A stretch of 64,000 nt of DNA from Periconia sp. R9002 (lineage: Eukaryota; Ascomycota; Dothideomycetes; Pleosporales; Periconiaceae). This document shows, one piece after another, positions 33,847 to 45,470 of this stretch. The position numbers were made by a program, and so were the translations under genes. Each line of letters begins with the position of its first letter. The stretch's first letter is position 1. Where the stretch lies: assembly GCA_023627715.1 (NCBI GenBank), contig JAMAHW010000072.1, forward strand, positions 1-64,000. Reading direction: 5' to 3'. The notes below the pieces were generated by a model. That model was not told the DNA's origin. It saw only the letters and a list, made by a program, of their open reading frames with translations, and did not search any database.

Positions 33847-36130
33847 CTATAATAACTCCGACTCCTTACCCACTGAACTATTGAGATCTAAGTCTGCATC
33901 CCTAGGCAATTTTGCTTCGCCAGTCTGATACGGGAAGCCTGCTCTCTCTCTCGCCATATCATTGATCCACCTGCAGTTGGGCTCCACCTTTTCACCCTTT
34001 GCCAGCTGATCCGCGAGATACAACCAGGATAGCGCATTCCCAACGGTACTCACCTCGTCACTCACATGCGTTTCTGCATAATAACTCATCTCGTTGTAGA
34101 GCTTGCTGTCCGTGAATAGATTATTGAGATGTTTGGCCACAGCTTTATAGTCGCCAGGGTCAACGAGATAGCCCGATCTGTCATCCTGGACCTGCAGTGG
34201 AATGCCACCAGCGCGGGTCGCAATAATAGGAACGCCTTTGTGCAAAGCCTCGCTTACTTTCACTTCAAAGCCCTCGCGTGTAGACAACTGAAGGGCAACA
34301 TGGGCGGTAGACATGAGGGCATTGAGGAGTTGGTCTGTTGGGCCGAGGCGCATAACGACGACGTCCTTTCTAATATCGCTGTAGAGCTCCTCGAGCTGCG
34401 CTATTGTTTCGTCATAAATCCTTGTAGTATCAGGATCATCAATTGCGCTATGCCCCGCAATTACGAGCTGTGGAACGTCCTCAATCGGCTTGTCTTTCAT
34501 ATATGTGCGCCGTAGCTCGGCATACGAGGCCAACACATCAGGAATTCCCTTGGCCGGATCGAAGCGCGCAATCTGTACGATATACTTGCGGGAAGGAAAG
34601 TCAAGTGCGGACATACTAAGCTTGGCGCAGTCCACATTAAAATTCCGCAGGTAATAAAGTGTGTCCCAGTTGCTGAGCTGCTTGTTTAAGCCATCGAGCC
34701 AGTCGGTCGTCGCGGGCATGTAACCAACTTTGCTATTCGTCACGTTGCTTGGAACAAATTCTCGGACGGGGTGGCTGATGAAGACGTCGGCCTCTTTGAC
34801 GTTGCGCCACACCCAATTCCAAACTTCGTATGTGGGAGTTCCCTCTTGGTCGGCTAGATCCGCCCGAACCTGAATGTGAGAGCGGAATATGACGGGCCGT
34901 GTAGGATCCTGCTTTTTGGCAAGCTTAACAAGTGAAGGCATCTGAGGATCGTCAACAATGATGATATCGGCACCGCCCCGGGAGCGAGGTGCGAGAGGGC
35001 CATCGTCCGGGATCCAGAAGTGCTCAGCGTTGTTCCTGCACCACTCGTCTAGTATAGCAATTTGTTCACGCTCAAGTCGAAGACTGGGCTCCGCTACGCC
35101 CTGGAGGATATTATGATTGTTCTTGGTGATACGAAAAACCTCAGGCTTGGGCTTGGGAACATACCAGCTCGCATCTACCTTCATTCCCCGCAGGAAGCGT
35201 ATCAAAGCATGGCGCATTAGAGCGACGCCACCACCCTGGGGGGTGCTGTTGAAAAATGCGATTTGAACCTTGCTCTTGTTCAAGGACTCGATATACTTGA
35301 CAGTAGCCTTCCAGGTAGTTTCGCCCACCGAGTTGCAGAAATCGTCTGAACTGCAAATTGCGGCACGGCCCCCGCAATCGACCTCGACTACGTTTTTGTA
35401 GCCAACGGTAAGCCGCGGCTGACCAGACGGGCCGAAGTAGAGCAGAGCTTTGCGGGCTTTGGAGTCCGCCTCTTCATCAACATGAGGCTTCCTATGGCTT
35501 CTCGGCCCACGGGAAGTGCCTGGGATTGGGGTGTCCTCTAGTATGAAAGGTACCATGTCGAGGTCCTGCCACAATCGTGATGGGAGCTGCGGGCAGTACT
35601 GTACCGCTTTCTTACTGATGCCTGCACCAATGTACTTGTAGACATGCTTTTTTTGATAGTTTTTGAGCTCAGTAATGAAGAAATCCTCGAGATGACTTGG
35701 AAGGTCCTCGGCCGTGATGGGAATCAAGTCGGATTCAGACCCACTATCAACACTGCTCGAAGCCTCGCCGTGCTTGCGTTTCGTCTCGGCACTGGTCAGG
35801 CTTTGGGGAGTTCCTGAACCTTGGAGCTTCAAGTTAGTCACAGCAAAGTCGATGGAGTATGTCCCATCATGCGAGACAAATCCAACGTCAAGTGTGTCGT
35901 CGGGCCCTTCTTCGATAGCAATACCAATGTAAATTTCCTACACTGATGTCATTACTCGCCTTACGCATGAGCACTATGTAAAGCCCACTCACGGTAAGCG
36001 CAACGCCCTGGCTTTGCAGTGATAGATATTTGGGCGACTGGGCTTGAAATGAGTGCCGGGTACGTTGGCGGCGCATGGCGGGCCGCGTCGGGACGCCGAG
36101 ATTGTTTGTGTTGGGTTCCGGTTGTGACAT
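33847..36130 (-). CDS. ccg-9: trehalose phosphorylase/synthase (GT4), Ccg-9 type
   Basis: Two exons (36130-35993, 35937-33847; intron 35938-35992) give 742 aa, the normal length for fungal Ccg-9/TreP proteins. It is a retaining GT4 enzyme interconverting trehalose plus phosphate with glucose and alpha-glucose-1-phosphate, in the cytosol. The N-terminal domain has EIYIGIAIEEGPDDTLDVGF; the glycosyltransferase core shows FNSTPQGGGVALMRH, PVIFRSHIQV, RFDPAKGIPDV and the REGFEVKVSEALHKG signature with both acidic residues, followed by TRAGGIPLQV. The frame is intact. In Neurospora the gene is clock-controlled and linked to conidiation and stress; a GAGGGGG stress-element-like run at about 36147 is only suggestive. 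It lies between the decayed zone and the broken acetate kinase and shows no sign of decay. Confidence 0.93.
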
Positions 36131-36600
36131 GATGGGGTAATAGTAACGAGGGGGCCTGGTGACGTTGAATGTACGTGTCTACTTGGCAAAGCTGGTAAGA
36201 ACTGCGAAGACAACGGCGAAGAAGCAAGCATTTCCGAACTCGCCCGGTGCTTGCGCAAACAAGACTTTTTATACTTGGCGGCCTTGTCCCATCGAGGTGG
36301 AATGATCGGGGGTGAAGAATGGACACTGATGGCATGACATTATCGTGACAATGATGCACGTACTACGGACAAGGTTAGGTACGGCTAAGCGACGTTGGGC
36401 TGCACGAAAGTGCTTTGGCGAGTGATCTGGCAGGGCGTCCCCGCGACGCTACTTAAGTAGTCGAAAGCACAAAGACTATGTGACCAGGTTCGAAACTGAA
36501 AAACACACTTGCTATTGTGGCGGAATCGCGTGGGTGAATCGAGAATCTGCGATTTACGGGGGGATAAATCCCACCTGATATTCACCCTGAGGTGCCATGG
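36131..36600. promoter_or_regulatory. trehalose phosphorylase upstream region
   Basis: Promoter and 5' UTR of the trehalose phosphorylase, running into the dead end of the acetate kinase relic. Several short GGGG/CCCC runs, no defined operator, no further gene. Confidence 0.35.
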
Positions 36601-37480
36601 ACACACAATGTCATTGCCGGGCTCCCCGTTCTTTTCATCTACAGCAAATCCCAAACACCTAACGCCATCCACAACCGCCTTACGCAACTTTTGCCGGTTC
36701 TCTCCAATGCCGCCCGCAAAAACTAGCTCATCGACCTCGTCATTTAATTTTTCCAAGCAGGTCGGCACGTAATTAGTATCCTATCGACAAACATCTGGAA
36801 CGCGAGTTCATCCTCCTGCACATTCAGACGCCGAGATGCGTCCAAAGTCCGCAGTCCCCGTGAGAGCCTTCCAGCCCGAGGAATTATGCAGGATATACTT
36901 GGCTTGTGTTATGTACATTCCGCGCGATAGGCTGCGTGACAGTTTACCAGCGTTGTGCGTGAACCGGAAGATCAAGGAGGGATCGATGGAGCCCGAGCGC
37001 GTGGCGCCAGGGAGGCCCGAAATAGGCGTCAACCCCATGGATGTGTCAACACTTTGCCCGTTCCGAATGCAGCACGCACTGGCGCCGGAGCCAAGGTGGA
37101 CAGCTATGATATTTAGTTGAGCTTTGTGTTTCTTAAGGAATCGAGAGACTTGTCTGAATAATCAATTGTGGTTGGCGGTTATGGGGCTGGCAAACTGAGA
37201 TATCTCGTGCACAATGAAGGCGTAAGATATTCTGTGGAATCCGCATTTACGAAGATTGTTTCCGCGCACTACGGCTTGATCAATTAGGTATGTGTAGATG
37301 TACGGCGGCCACGTTGAGTGGAAGGATGAGTCGAAGAAGGAGATTTTGGAGATGGGGAGTAAGTTTGAGGATGCCCTTATGATAGGTAGGGACTGAGTGT
37401 TATGTTTTTGTAATGCGATTAGGATTGTGCACTTTCCCAAGCCAATGAGGGAATTCACACTTACAAAGGCGCCAAGTCAC
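36600..37480 (-). pseudogene. acetate kinase, disrupted
   Basis: Read leftwards from about 37460, pieces of fungal acetate kinase appear in order: PPYIYTYLIDQAVVRGNN, LRKCGFHRISYAFIVHEI, then [86 protein letters not shown] and VDELVFAGGIGENRQKLRK. The last three lie in different frames, with shifts at about 36805 and 36778 that have no splice sites to explain them. The first ~130 residues, with the phosphate-binding N-G-S-S-S start, are missing. In fungi this enzyme ends the phosphoketolase/acetyl-phosphate route. Confidence 0.8.
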
Positions 37481-38178
37481 TGAACTGTTCAATGTGATGA
37501 TACGCTTCTTTATCAATGAATTGACTCTTCGTATAACCACCAAAAGGAACAACTCTATGGCCTACAGATCAAATATTCTCATTGGATCAAAACCTGACTT
37601 TGGTGTCAATATTGTGATACGGTGTTGCAATAGGTCAATTGTAAAGCTGGAAAGTTCTAATGGTTGGGTGCGGGTCCTGGTAACGTCAAAGGCACAGCTA
37701 ATTGAGGCATTTAGATTGGAAGGGGTTAGGTTTCTATAGAAAGCTATATCTAAAATCTTACGCTTTCTCGGTGCAGTAAAAAAGGGATGTAGCTTAAGTA
37801 TTTGTTCAAGGGATTTTTGATAGACAAATAAATGTCTAAGAGAGGCTTCCTTTGATACCTTAAAATAATAATAAATGTGTTGATTTAAGATAATAAGAAT
37901 CTCTTAGATGCGGTTTAAGAATACCTTAAGATTATTATAAGTTGTTTTAATCTGTATTATAAACTACAGCATAACAGCTAAAACCTAGACTTATTATAGA
38001 ATGCCCCCGTGAGGTGAGTTGCCTTCATCGCTACTAATTAAACTACTAAATCTTGTGGCATTCTGGAAGTTTAATTTCTACATATAATCTTTGTAGTAAT
38101 TATGAGTAGCGTAAGGTATACATGTTCAAAAAGGTCATCCTTGATCTGGCTCAGTTTCTTGAGCACGAACTATAGAAC
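37481..38178. repeat. AT-rich decayed sequence
   Basis: About 700 bp strongly enriched in A/T between 37740 and 38170 (for example TTAAAATAATAATAAATG), with no surviving frame. The base composition differs sharply from the genes on both sides and fits RIP-type C-to-T decay of a repeat, though I cannot name the source element. Confidence 0.45.
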
Positions 38179-41100
38179 TTAACTATTAGTTCTTTGAATA
38201 ATCTGGCTAATAGTAATTGGGAATCCACTAATAGGAACCATCTTTCCAGGTCGTTCCTTCATTGATAAGGCAATGACATGCGCATCTCCAGAGTTTATGC
38301 CCCCTTTAATGGATACGGATGCCCTAAATCTGTGAAAATCATCTCGAAGATTCGGTCCCGTCACGTCATTAGAAATTGTTGCCCACTCAAGTTCACGGGG
38401 AAGGTCCATTGCTCTTGAATTTGTTGCCCCTCGGAGTGACGCATACGCAAACTGGTAAACATTGGATAACAGAGACTCCAACTCGCTACTTCCGTGACTA
38501 AGACGGCATCGTATAGTTCCCGAAATTGTGAGGGGGCTGCCACGTTTTTGAGTCGGAACTAACTCATTGATTTCAATCCTATCTGCATCGGGCTCAAAGT
38601 AGAAAAGATTAGCCAGGAGTAGGTCGGCAATGTCTTGGACTTCTGATAGATTGACGTTCTGCTCGACCATATCTTGCATTTCAGCCATCTTTTCGCAATG
38701 AAAGATTGAGACATAACCAAGACTGGGATCGATGTTTGGATTCAAGCGATATAAACGTGCCTTAACAGCTTCCGCAGAATCGGTTGTCAAGAATTCGTTC
38801 CATAGCCGTTGTGTGTCGAGATTGTTATGAAATGACCTGACTATTTCTTCCAGGCCACCAATTCTGATTCTTTTGGGAATCTTGATTTCCTTTTTCTGAT
38901 GGCCCGTGCCGAGTGAAAGCAAGAAATCTAAGGATGCACCTTCTCGCGGCCAGAGGTGTTTCATCTCTCGGAGGGCTGTCTCTGCTGGACAGTTCGCATA
39001 AAGCGCGCCGTCCACATACACTTTACCTGTCTCTTTCTTTTTGAAAGGCGGTAGGTAGAACGGAGCGGCTGATGTGGCCATCCCAGCTTCCCAAATTCTC
39101 ATTCCAATATCATCATCGTCTTCGCGCTCGAAGTCAGGAGCATTAGACAAGTTGGGTCGGTTGTAGCTTGGAATCAGGCATTTTGTGTCTCCAGCAGAGG
39201 TTGTTGCCACTACTGCCACACGTGTTGAACACTGATGCTTTCGAACCCGCGCCATGGAAAATAGTGAGGTGTTCTTTCCAAAGAATTTCTGTAACCCCTG
39301 CTTCAAGGGTTCAGAGTCAAACATTGTATCTGTTAATCCTAGTGCGATTGCAACTTTAGCCATGGCACGTCCAATCCCAGTACCAAGGAAGCCAGTGGAT
39401 TTTGGCCTTTTGAATGTTTGTGTAGCAAAGGCGATGAATTCCCGCGTAATTATGTTCAAGGATGTTTCATGCTCTCCAGCTTTCTTGTCATACAAGGCAA
39501 GAGCAAGGGCAATGATGCCACCTATTAATAGCTGTTAGCATCTCATATACCTTCTTAGTTTAGTCATACCTGTACTTGTCCCCAAGATTAAATCAAAATA
39601 ATCTCGCAACTCAACCCCTAATCCCAAGCTGTTTTCTAGAGACCTTAATAGTGCAAGCTCAATGATGCCCCGAACACCGCCTCCATCCAGAGTTAAGATT
39701 CTGATTCCTGCGCATCGAGGCTTCAGACGCACTAGGTGTGAAAAGTCCCTTGTCTGTCTGCATAATGGACAGTGACCTATATCCCATGCTGAATCATACT
39801 CTCGTGATGGCGTACCAAGTTCTCGAACGCATATAACACATAGTGCATGTCCGCAGAGGAGTACGTACTCGGGTACATTTTGCAAACAACAGAGACATGT
39901 CTTGTCGCTTCTTAGGCGTTTCCACTCATTTTCAAAAGCTTGCATATACCTTTCCCGCTTGGCGACCGACATCACCTTTGGTGGAGAGCCTGCGCTTTGG
40001 CGAAAAGTTTCGCCGTCAAATTGGAGACACCGATAGTATTCAACAAAGCAACGGCAAATCGACTTGACCAACTGTTGCAGATTCATTTCATTTCTTGGTT
40101 TCAAGCCTCCCTTTACTCTTCTGTGGTCACTGGATTCATGGTATGTATGGTTTCTGGATGTTCGAATGATACATGCGTCTCCGTTGGTAAATGTAAAAGT
40201 ACATTCTTGATATTTCGTCTCGTACTGCTCTAATGCATCTTCGCAAATTTTCTTCAGAGATGACAGGCCGTCATCTTGAGCACGTTCGAAAATGTCGTCT
40301 GGATTATACCCTGCATCTGTCAGTACAGTGAAACTTGCAGAAATACGCCAGTTGTTCATACATTGCCTTAGGTGCCTTAATGCCCAGACTACAAGGCTGA
40401 GTGCGATAATTTGTTTGCTCATTTCCCAAGACCGGGTTGGGTTCGTGGAATGATTATTCACAAGACGCAGGAAATTTGCGACGTGTTCCGCATAACCCTC
40501 GGGTGTTGGATTGTCGTTCCTTGCAGCCGAATAGAAGTCAAAAGCCATATCTGAAATGCTAAAATGTTCGAACGCTTTCAAGAGGACCGAAGAAAATGTG
40601 GGAACGTTATACGGTGTCCAGCTATTCTCTCTACTCTTCAGAGATGCTTTCGAAGCATTGTCAATGGTTTGACGGAGGTAGCGATACTGATGGAATAGTT
40701 CCTTGGACTCGACCCCGTCTAACTCGATATTTGGAATATAACAACAATGTATATCAGCAAACATGAGCCTACAAAGGCCCTCGTTATCGTATATGCATTC
40801 AGTCATATCTTGCTTGCTGTTATATTCTTCGACAAAGTTTTCCAATATCTTTGAACCCTCCCAAAACTTTTGTTCATGTCTCAGATAGGAACTCTTCAGT
40901 TTCTCGTGATCGTAGAGATCCTTGTAGTGCCTTCCTCCTTGGCGCACAATAATCAAAGTTTTTGGTGATGTATGATTTACAGAGCTAAGGACTGCTGCTG
41001 CTGCCCACTCAAGGATAGTTTTGATCGAGTTGTAGATAATATTATCGTCGTTTGTGACATAAACCACTACGTCGCTCATTGCATAGAGAAATCTGGCATA

Positions 41101-42060
41101 GAACAAATCGGCACCATCTTTGCTTTGGGTCCGGTAGGCGTGCGACGTTATCTCCGCTTCAAGTATCAGACCATCGTCCAATTCGTTTGAGGTTTCGGCC
41201 TGCTGTCCTCGAACGCGCTGGGTGGTGGGAATTAAATGCCCAGCGTTGAAACCCTCGCAATCTGCAAATAATGTTGAGTAAATAGATTTTGACGATTGCC
41301 TAGTCTCTAGACATTCATCTTTGTATAAATTGACGCCGAATGTGGTTGGATCTGCGAGCCAGTCCCAGCCTCCGAGCTTCGTCACTGGCACCTCGCGTGG
41401 GGATGTTATAACCTTAGCAAACTCGGCTAGTGAATCAGGATCGGAAATATTTTTGAATGACGTTGTAGAACTGTTGATAGCCCCTAGAATCATCATTGCT
41501 CGTACCAGTGTAGACTTCCTAACCCCTGATTTGCCAATGACAGAGACGATACTCGGGTAGTGGTCAGCTGTCGCAACATTTCCTGATCGATTGGGATCGC
41601 ATAAGCTTCCAAATCGGTCGTAAACATGGAGTGTGGATATTCCACTGTTATGTCGAATATTGAACCATCGCGCAGCTCTATCTCGCTCATACAGCTGGCG
41701 AAGCGTTTGCTCACTTTCTGAGCGATGTACTATCGTAGAGAACAGCTGCACTTTGTGATCTAATGGTTCGTGGAGTTCATCAGGATAATCCATATGATCG
41801 AAAACGTGACGATTCCAGCATGTCTCGTGTCTCTTACAGCACCACTCATTGCATTCTTCGACATTACAGCGAGCACAAAATCTAAATTTTGTGCTGCAAC
41901 TGCACTCAAAGGCAGAATCGAAGGGTATCTCTCGACGGCATGCTCGATCTCGGCATATCACTGTTTCTGATAATATATCCTAGCAAATTGTTAGTTATCC
42001 TGTCACTCACCACCAGTACCACATCATACCATCAGCGTTACACTTGTCTAAAGTACGGAC
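38179..42060 (-). CDS. patatin phospholipase with P-loop and RING domains (copy 1)
   Basis: Main exons 41979-39570 and 39521-38179 (intron 39522-39569 splits the catalytic GTSTG), about 1250 aa; one or more short 5' exons lie upstream near 42010-42060 and the true start is not resolved. Order: Cys/His-rich zinc-binding start (CSCSTKFRFCARCNVEECN); P-loop GKSGVRKST, a switch-II-like DCEGFNAG and a GTPase-like middle; a long helical region; a RING finger CLCCLQNVPEYVLLCGHALCVICV, ending CPLCRQ; then patatin with DGGGVRGI (oxyanion loop), GTSTG (nucleophile Ser) and DGALYANCP (catalytic Asp). Patatins hydrolyse acyl lipids; RING suggests E3 ubiquitin ligase activity. The P-loop has Arg where the second Gly should be, so nucleotide binding is doubtful. 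Cytosolic or peripheral, no signal peptide. Paralogue of the gene at 48525. Confidence 0.88.
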
Positions 42061-42994
42061 AGAAATGATATCGGGGTCTGAGCCAGCTTCCGCCCCAGCC
42101 AAAATCAACAAGGAGGTTCTGCGAACGGCGACAGATTTTGTCAGTCTGTATGAGAAGAGTAATCAACAAAACTAAGTGGGAGGGGGAAAAAGTTTTTTTT
42201 ATCACTGCAGATACCCCAGGTTTCAAGAAGGACATTGATGATTGGTTTCCGTCGCTAATGACACTAATGTTGATCTCATCTCATGCGCTGAGCACAAGGT
42301 TCAGCTTGATAAGCTGCAGTGCAACTTGCTCCAGGCAACCATTGGACATCGACTGAATATGGCCCCCATATATTTATCGGAGCCTTGCAATGGCATTCTT
42401 TTCCACGCAGTCACCCCTCGTACCGACGCAAGCTTATCCGAAACATGTGATTGGGCACACTACTCCCAACAGTTTGCTAGTGACACAGAATGATACCCCC
42501 AAATACTGGAGTAACAACTGATAGTATTTTACGGTCCATTCATCCTGGTAATCACTGAACAGGAGGATTAAATGGGCCGAAGGCTAGGTGAATCAAGCAC
42601 CATTACCTAAATAGTGGGGTTAACATAGATTGCTGGTGTCAAGACACGCGGTTGAAGCCCCACAGATAAAAGACGCGCAAGTACGATGCGGCTGAGATCA
42701 TTAATCGACACAAAAATGAAAACACAGAATGGCTGGATTGATCGCCTATCTGCCTAAGGAAGCCTATTTTAGAAAAATTTTCTCAAGCACTCCTCAGCGA
42801 CTCGTGTTGCGGTGTTGCTCTCAGTCTATCCCTAAATACTACAGGTGTATCAGGCCCATACACACGCTTCTTGCCTGTTCCGTCCCAGTTATTACGGTAT
42901 TCTTGGTCTTGTCGAAAGCGTCTTTCGTGTTCTTCGGCATATTTTTTGTCGTTCTTAGAAAGCCTAGAATGTACCCACTGTTTGAATCGTCGTT
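42061..42994. other. intergenic between patatin copy 1 and Amt
   Basis: Holds the 5' end or promoter of patatin copy 1 and the 3' flank of the ammonium transporter. At 42783-42990 a minus-strand frame (KRRFKQWVHSRLSKNDKK, then AEEHERRFRQDQEYRN) is hydrophilic and open just past the Amt stop, but in a different frame. I do not claim it as a gene. Confidence 0.35.
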
Positions 42995-44807
42995 TTAGCG
43001 GCGAAAAAGGGTTAAAGAACCTTTTAGAAAGATAAGAATGACAAATGTGGCAAAAAACGAATAGAGAAAACCGGCAGTGACATCGAGCATCTGGTTTCTG
43101 CACGCTACCGTCAGTATTGAGTAATATCGCAAGACAATAACATACCGCATTCGTTGGGCGAAAGTTCTACTCGTTAGGAGCGAGTATCCGTCGAGTCCGG
43201 TAACAACATCACTATCCCCACTTAGTTCCAAGTCTCACCACATCCAAGAATTGAACTTACTCTGCAAAGACCGCGGCCAAGAACATTCCCACAAAACCTC
43301 CGCCGGCGTGAACTGCGCAAATATCCAATATGTCATAAGGAAGGAGCCATTTTCGGACAGAAAACCGAAGTATTTTGCAGACTATAGCCGCAGTAACGCC
43401 AAATACTGAAGCTGTTCTGACGGGAACCTTGACTATGTAAGTACGCGCCTCGAATGATGCTCTGGAGAAGAACTTACAAACCCAGCAGCAGGAGTAATGG
43501 CAACAAGGCCTGAGATTGCACCATCACAGAACCCTAAAATTGAGTGCGGCTCTATTGAAGCAGAACTGAGAGTCGCTCGAGATGTCATCGCGATAACCCA
43601 TTCCAATAGGAGCCCAACGCTTGCTCCCGCACACGCAGCAACATGGGTCGCCAAAACCGCAGAAGCAGCACGCAAGTTCGCCCCCAGCGCCGAACCTCCG
43701 TTGAATCCAAACCATCCAACCCAGAGTAGACTTGTACCGAGAACTACATAACCTATACTATGAGGTTCGCTACCCGCTAAGTGTTCAACCTCCAGTCTCA
43801 GCTTATCGAAATATTCTTCGCGATCCACCCCAATAGCAGCCGGAGGGCCCACGTCTCGTGGAAAGTTTTCGTGTTTCATCAATCTTTCGCGATCTTCAAT
43901 CCATTTACCGTTCCGAAAACTCGACCGCCTCCAGCCGCGAACCTCCATTTGGAAGAAGAAACAATAAGCGGCAACCGTCCCACCAGAACATATATGGACC
44001 GCGGTACCACCAGCGAAATCCATAACACCTCTCATACGTGACCATCCTTGCGGATGCCATGTCCAACGGGCAACTGGATCATAGACAACGACGGACCAGA
44101 TCGATATGAAGAAGAGAAAACGGCCGATAGGAGCTTTTCGAACTATACCGCCAGCGACAAGGGAAGCCCTGAAAGGTTAACAACGAAGGAACAGCGCAAG
44201 AAATTGGTGCTTCTTACGTAAAACAAGCAAACATGCCTTGATACAATCCATAAACTACTTCTGGTATTTTTGGGCCCGTCATTGCATCTAATCCGCTACC
44301 TTGGATCCCAACTGGTCGTGCGCTGAAATCTTGAAATGCAATCGTTCTCAAATCCCCGCCATACCAAGAGATCGTTCCGTTTAGATTGGAGCTAGCGCTT
44401 GGGGAGAAGGTAATTGTGTAGCCCCAAAGATACCACTGCCACCCTTTGTTAGATATTCCTCTCCGATTGATTTACTGTTGATGATATATGCTGCTTGGAA
44501 ACACTGACCTGTATTCCAACGAACGCGGTTGTGATAAGAGGGACTCGCAGAAGCGTCAATGCGGAGAAAGGATCTGCAACACCAGCGTATACCAGCGAAA
44601 TCCCTGGTATCATAAGCAGTACTTCAGCCGATGAAAGGAGCATCATCACAATATCCGATCCCTTTGTTTGTAAGTACACCGAAGCAACTCTATCCCCTGA
44701 CTTCTCACCTCATAATAAAGCTCTGGATGCGAATAAAGGGCGGAGACGTTAGCGCTTGTATTTCCTCCTCTAGGAGCCGGTACAGGACCGAACTGGTAGA
44801 GCTCCAT
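42995..44807 (-). CDS. ammonium transporter, Amt/MEP family
   Basis: Seven exons (44807-44709, 44661-44509, 44435-44218, 44168-43478, 43427-43261, 43220-43146, 43097-42995) join in frame to 501 aa. ATG 44807 was chosen because the frame further upstream opens only with TTG. Plasma-membrane NH4+/NH3 uptake. Visible features: first helix LLSSAEVLLMIPGISLVYAG, the conserved DFAGGTAVHICSGG carrying the first pore His, WVGWFGFNGGSAL, and LDICAVHAGGGFVGMF carrying the second pore His. The last membrane helix is followed only by LTLFRR and a stop. The usual cytosolic tail of 40-60 residues with the GxxLR-type regulatory contact is absent. GATA sites lie in the 5' flank. It sits between the two patatin genes. 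Confidence 0.9.
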
Positions 44808-45470
44808 CACCTTCCTTTGAAGCCCAGGAATGAGTGACACTCCTACAGGATTGTGCAAAATAGGTATTAGTGAAACAAAAACAGTGAAGGAGAAGAAAGA
44901 GTGAAGGAAAACGCATGAGCGTTTCTGTCACTGTCACAGTTACCAATAAGATCCAACTCGTATTTTTGGGAATCAATGGGGCTGAGCTGAAGTCCAAAGC
45001 GCCGTGGCTTCTGAAGCTACCAATCATGATCATTTCCCGTCCTCTTATCTTTATTACACGAGGCTTAGCTGCAAGTCAGCTAATCACTATCACTGTCAAG
45101 AGAGGAGTACGAGCGATAAGGATACACTCACAATAGCTTACTGTCCCCGGAAAACGCCGTGAGGCTCACTCAATGTAGTCCACTTTCCCACTACTGAAGA
45201 AACCAGAGACTAAATCAGCTGCCACTTTGAATTGTCCATTGAACCATCAAGAATACAGGTATCGCAGTATTCGAAAATTTCTTGACTTGAACTTGAACTT
45301 GTTGGTCTGTCTTTAATGTCATCATTCCACTCGAAGTGCTTTCGGTTCTACTCCAGCCTTACGGAGGCTACCTAATGCGGGGTCCCACAGCACAACCGAA
45401 TGCATTTGGTCACGAAGTCAAACTTAAAATTGATGATTACTCTTTTCCTGGCTCTAATCTCCTAATTATC
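44808..45470. promoter_or_regulatory. Amt/unknown-gene promoter with HGATAR sites
   Basis: Divergent promoter of about 660 bp. Three AreA/NIT2-type HGATAR sites cluster 240-315 bp upstream of the Amt start: CTTATC 45044-45049, CTATCA 45087-45092 and CGATAAG 45114-45120. This fits nitrogen-repression control of an ammonium permease. The sites are seen; the regulation is inferred. Confidence 0.5.

Noticed and set aside
42783..43103. Possible last exon encoding an Amt C-terminal tail
   Set aside because: No donor/acceptor pair joins it to the last helix in frame, and the known GxxLR-type tail motif is not visible. Kept only as a question in the findings.
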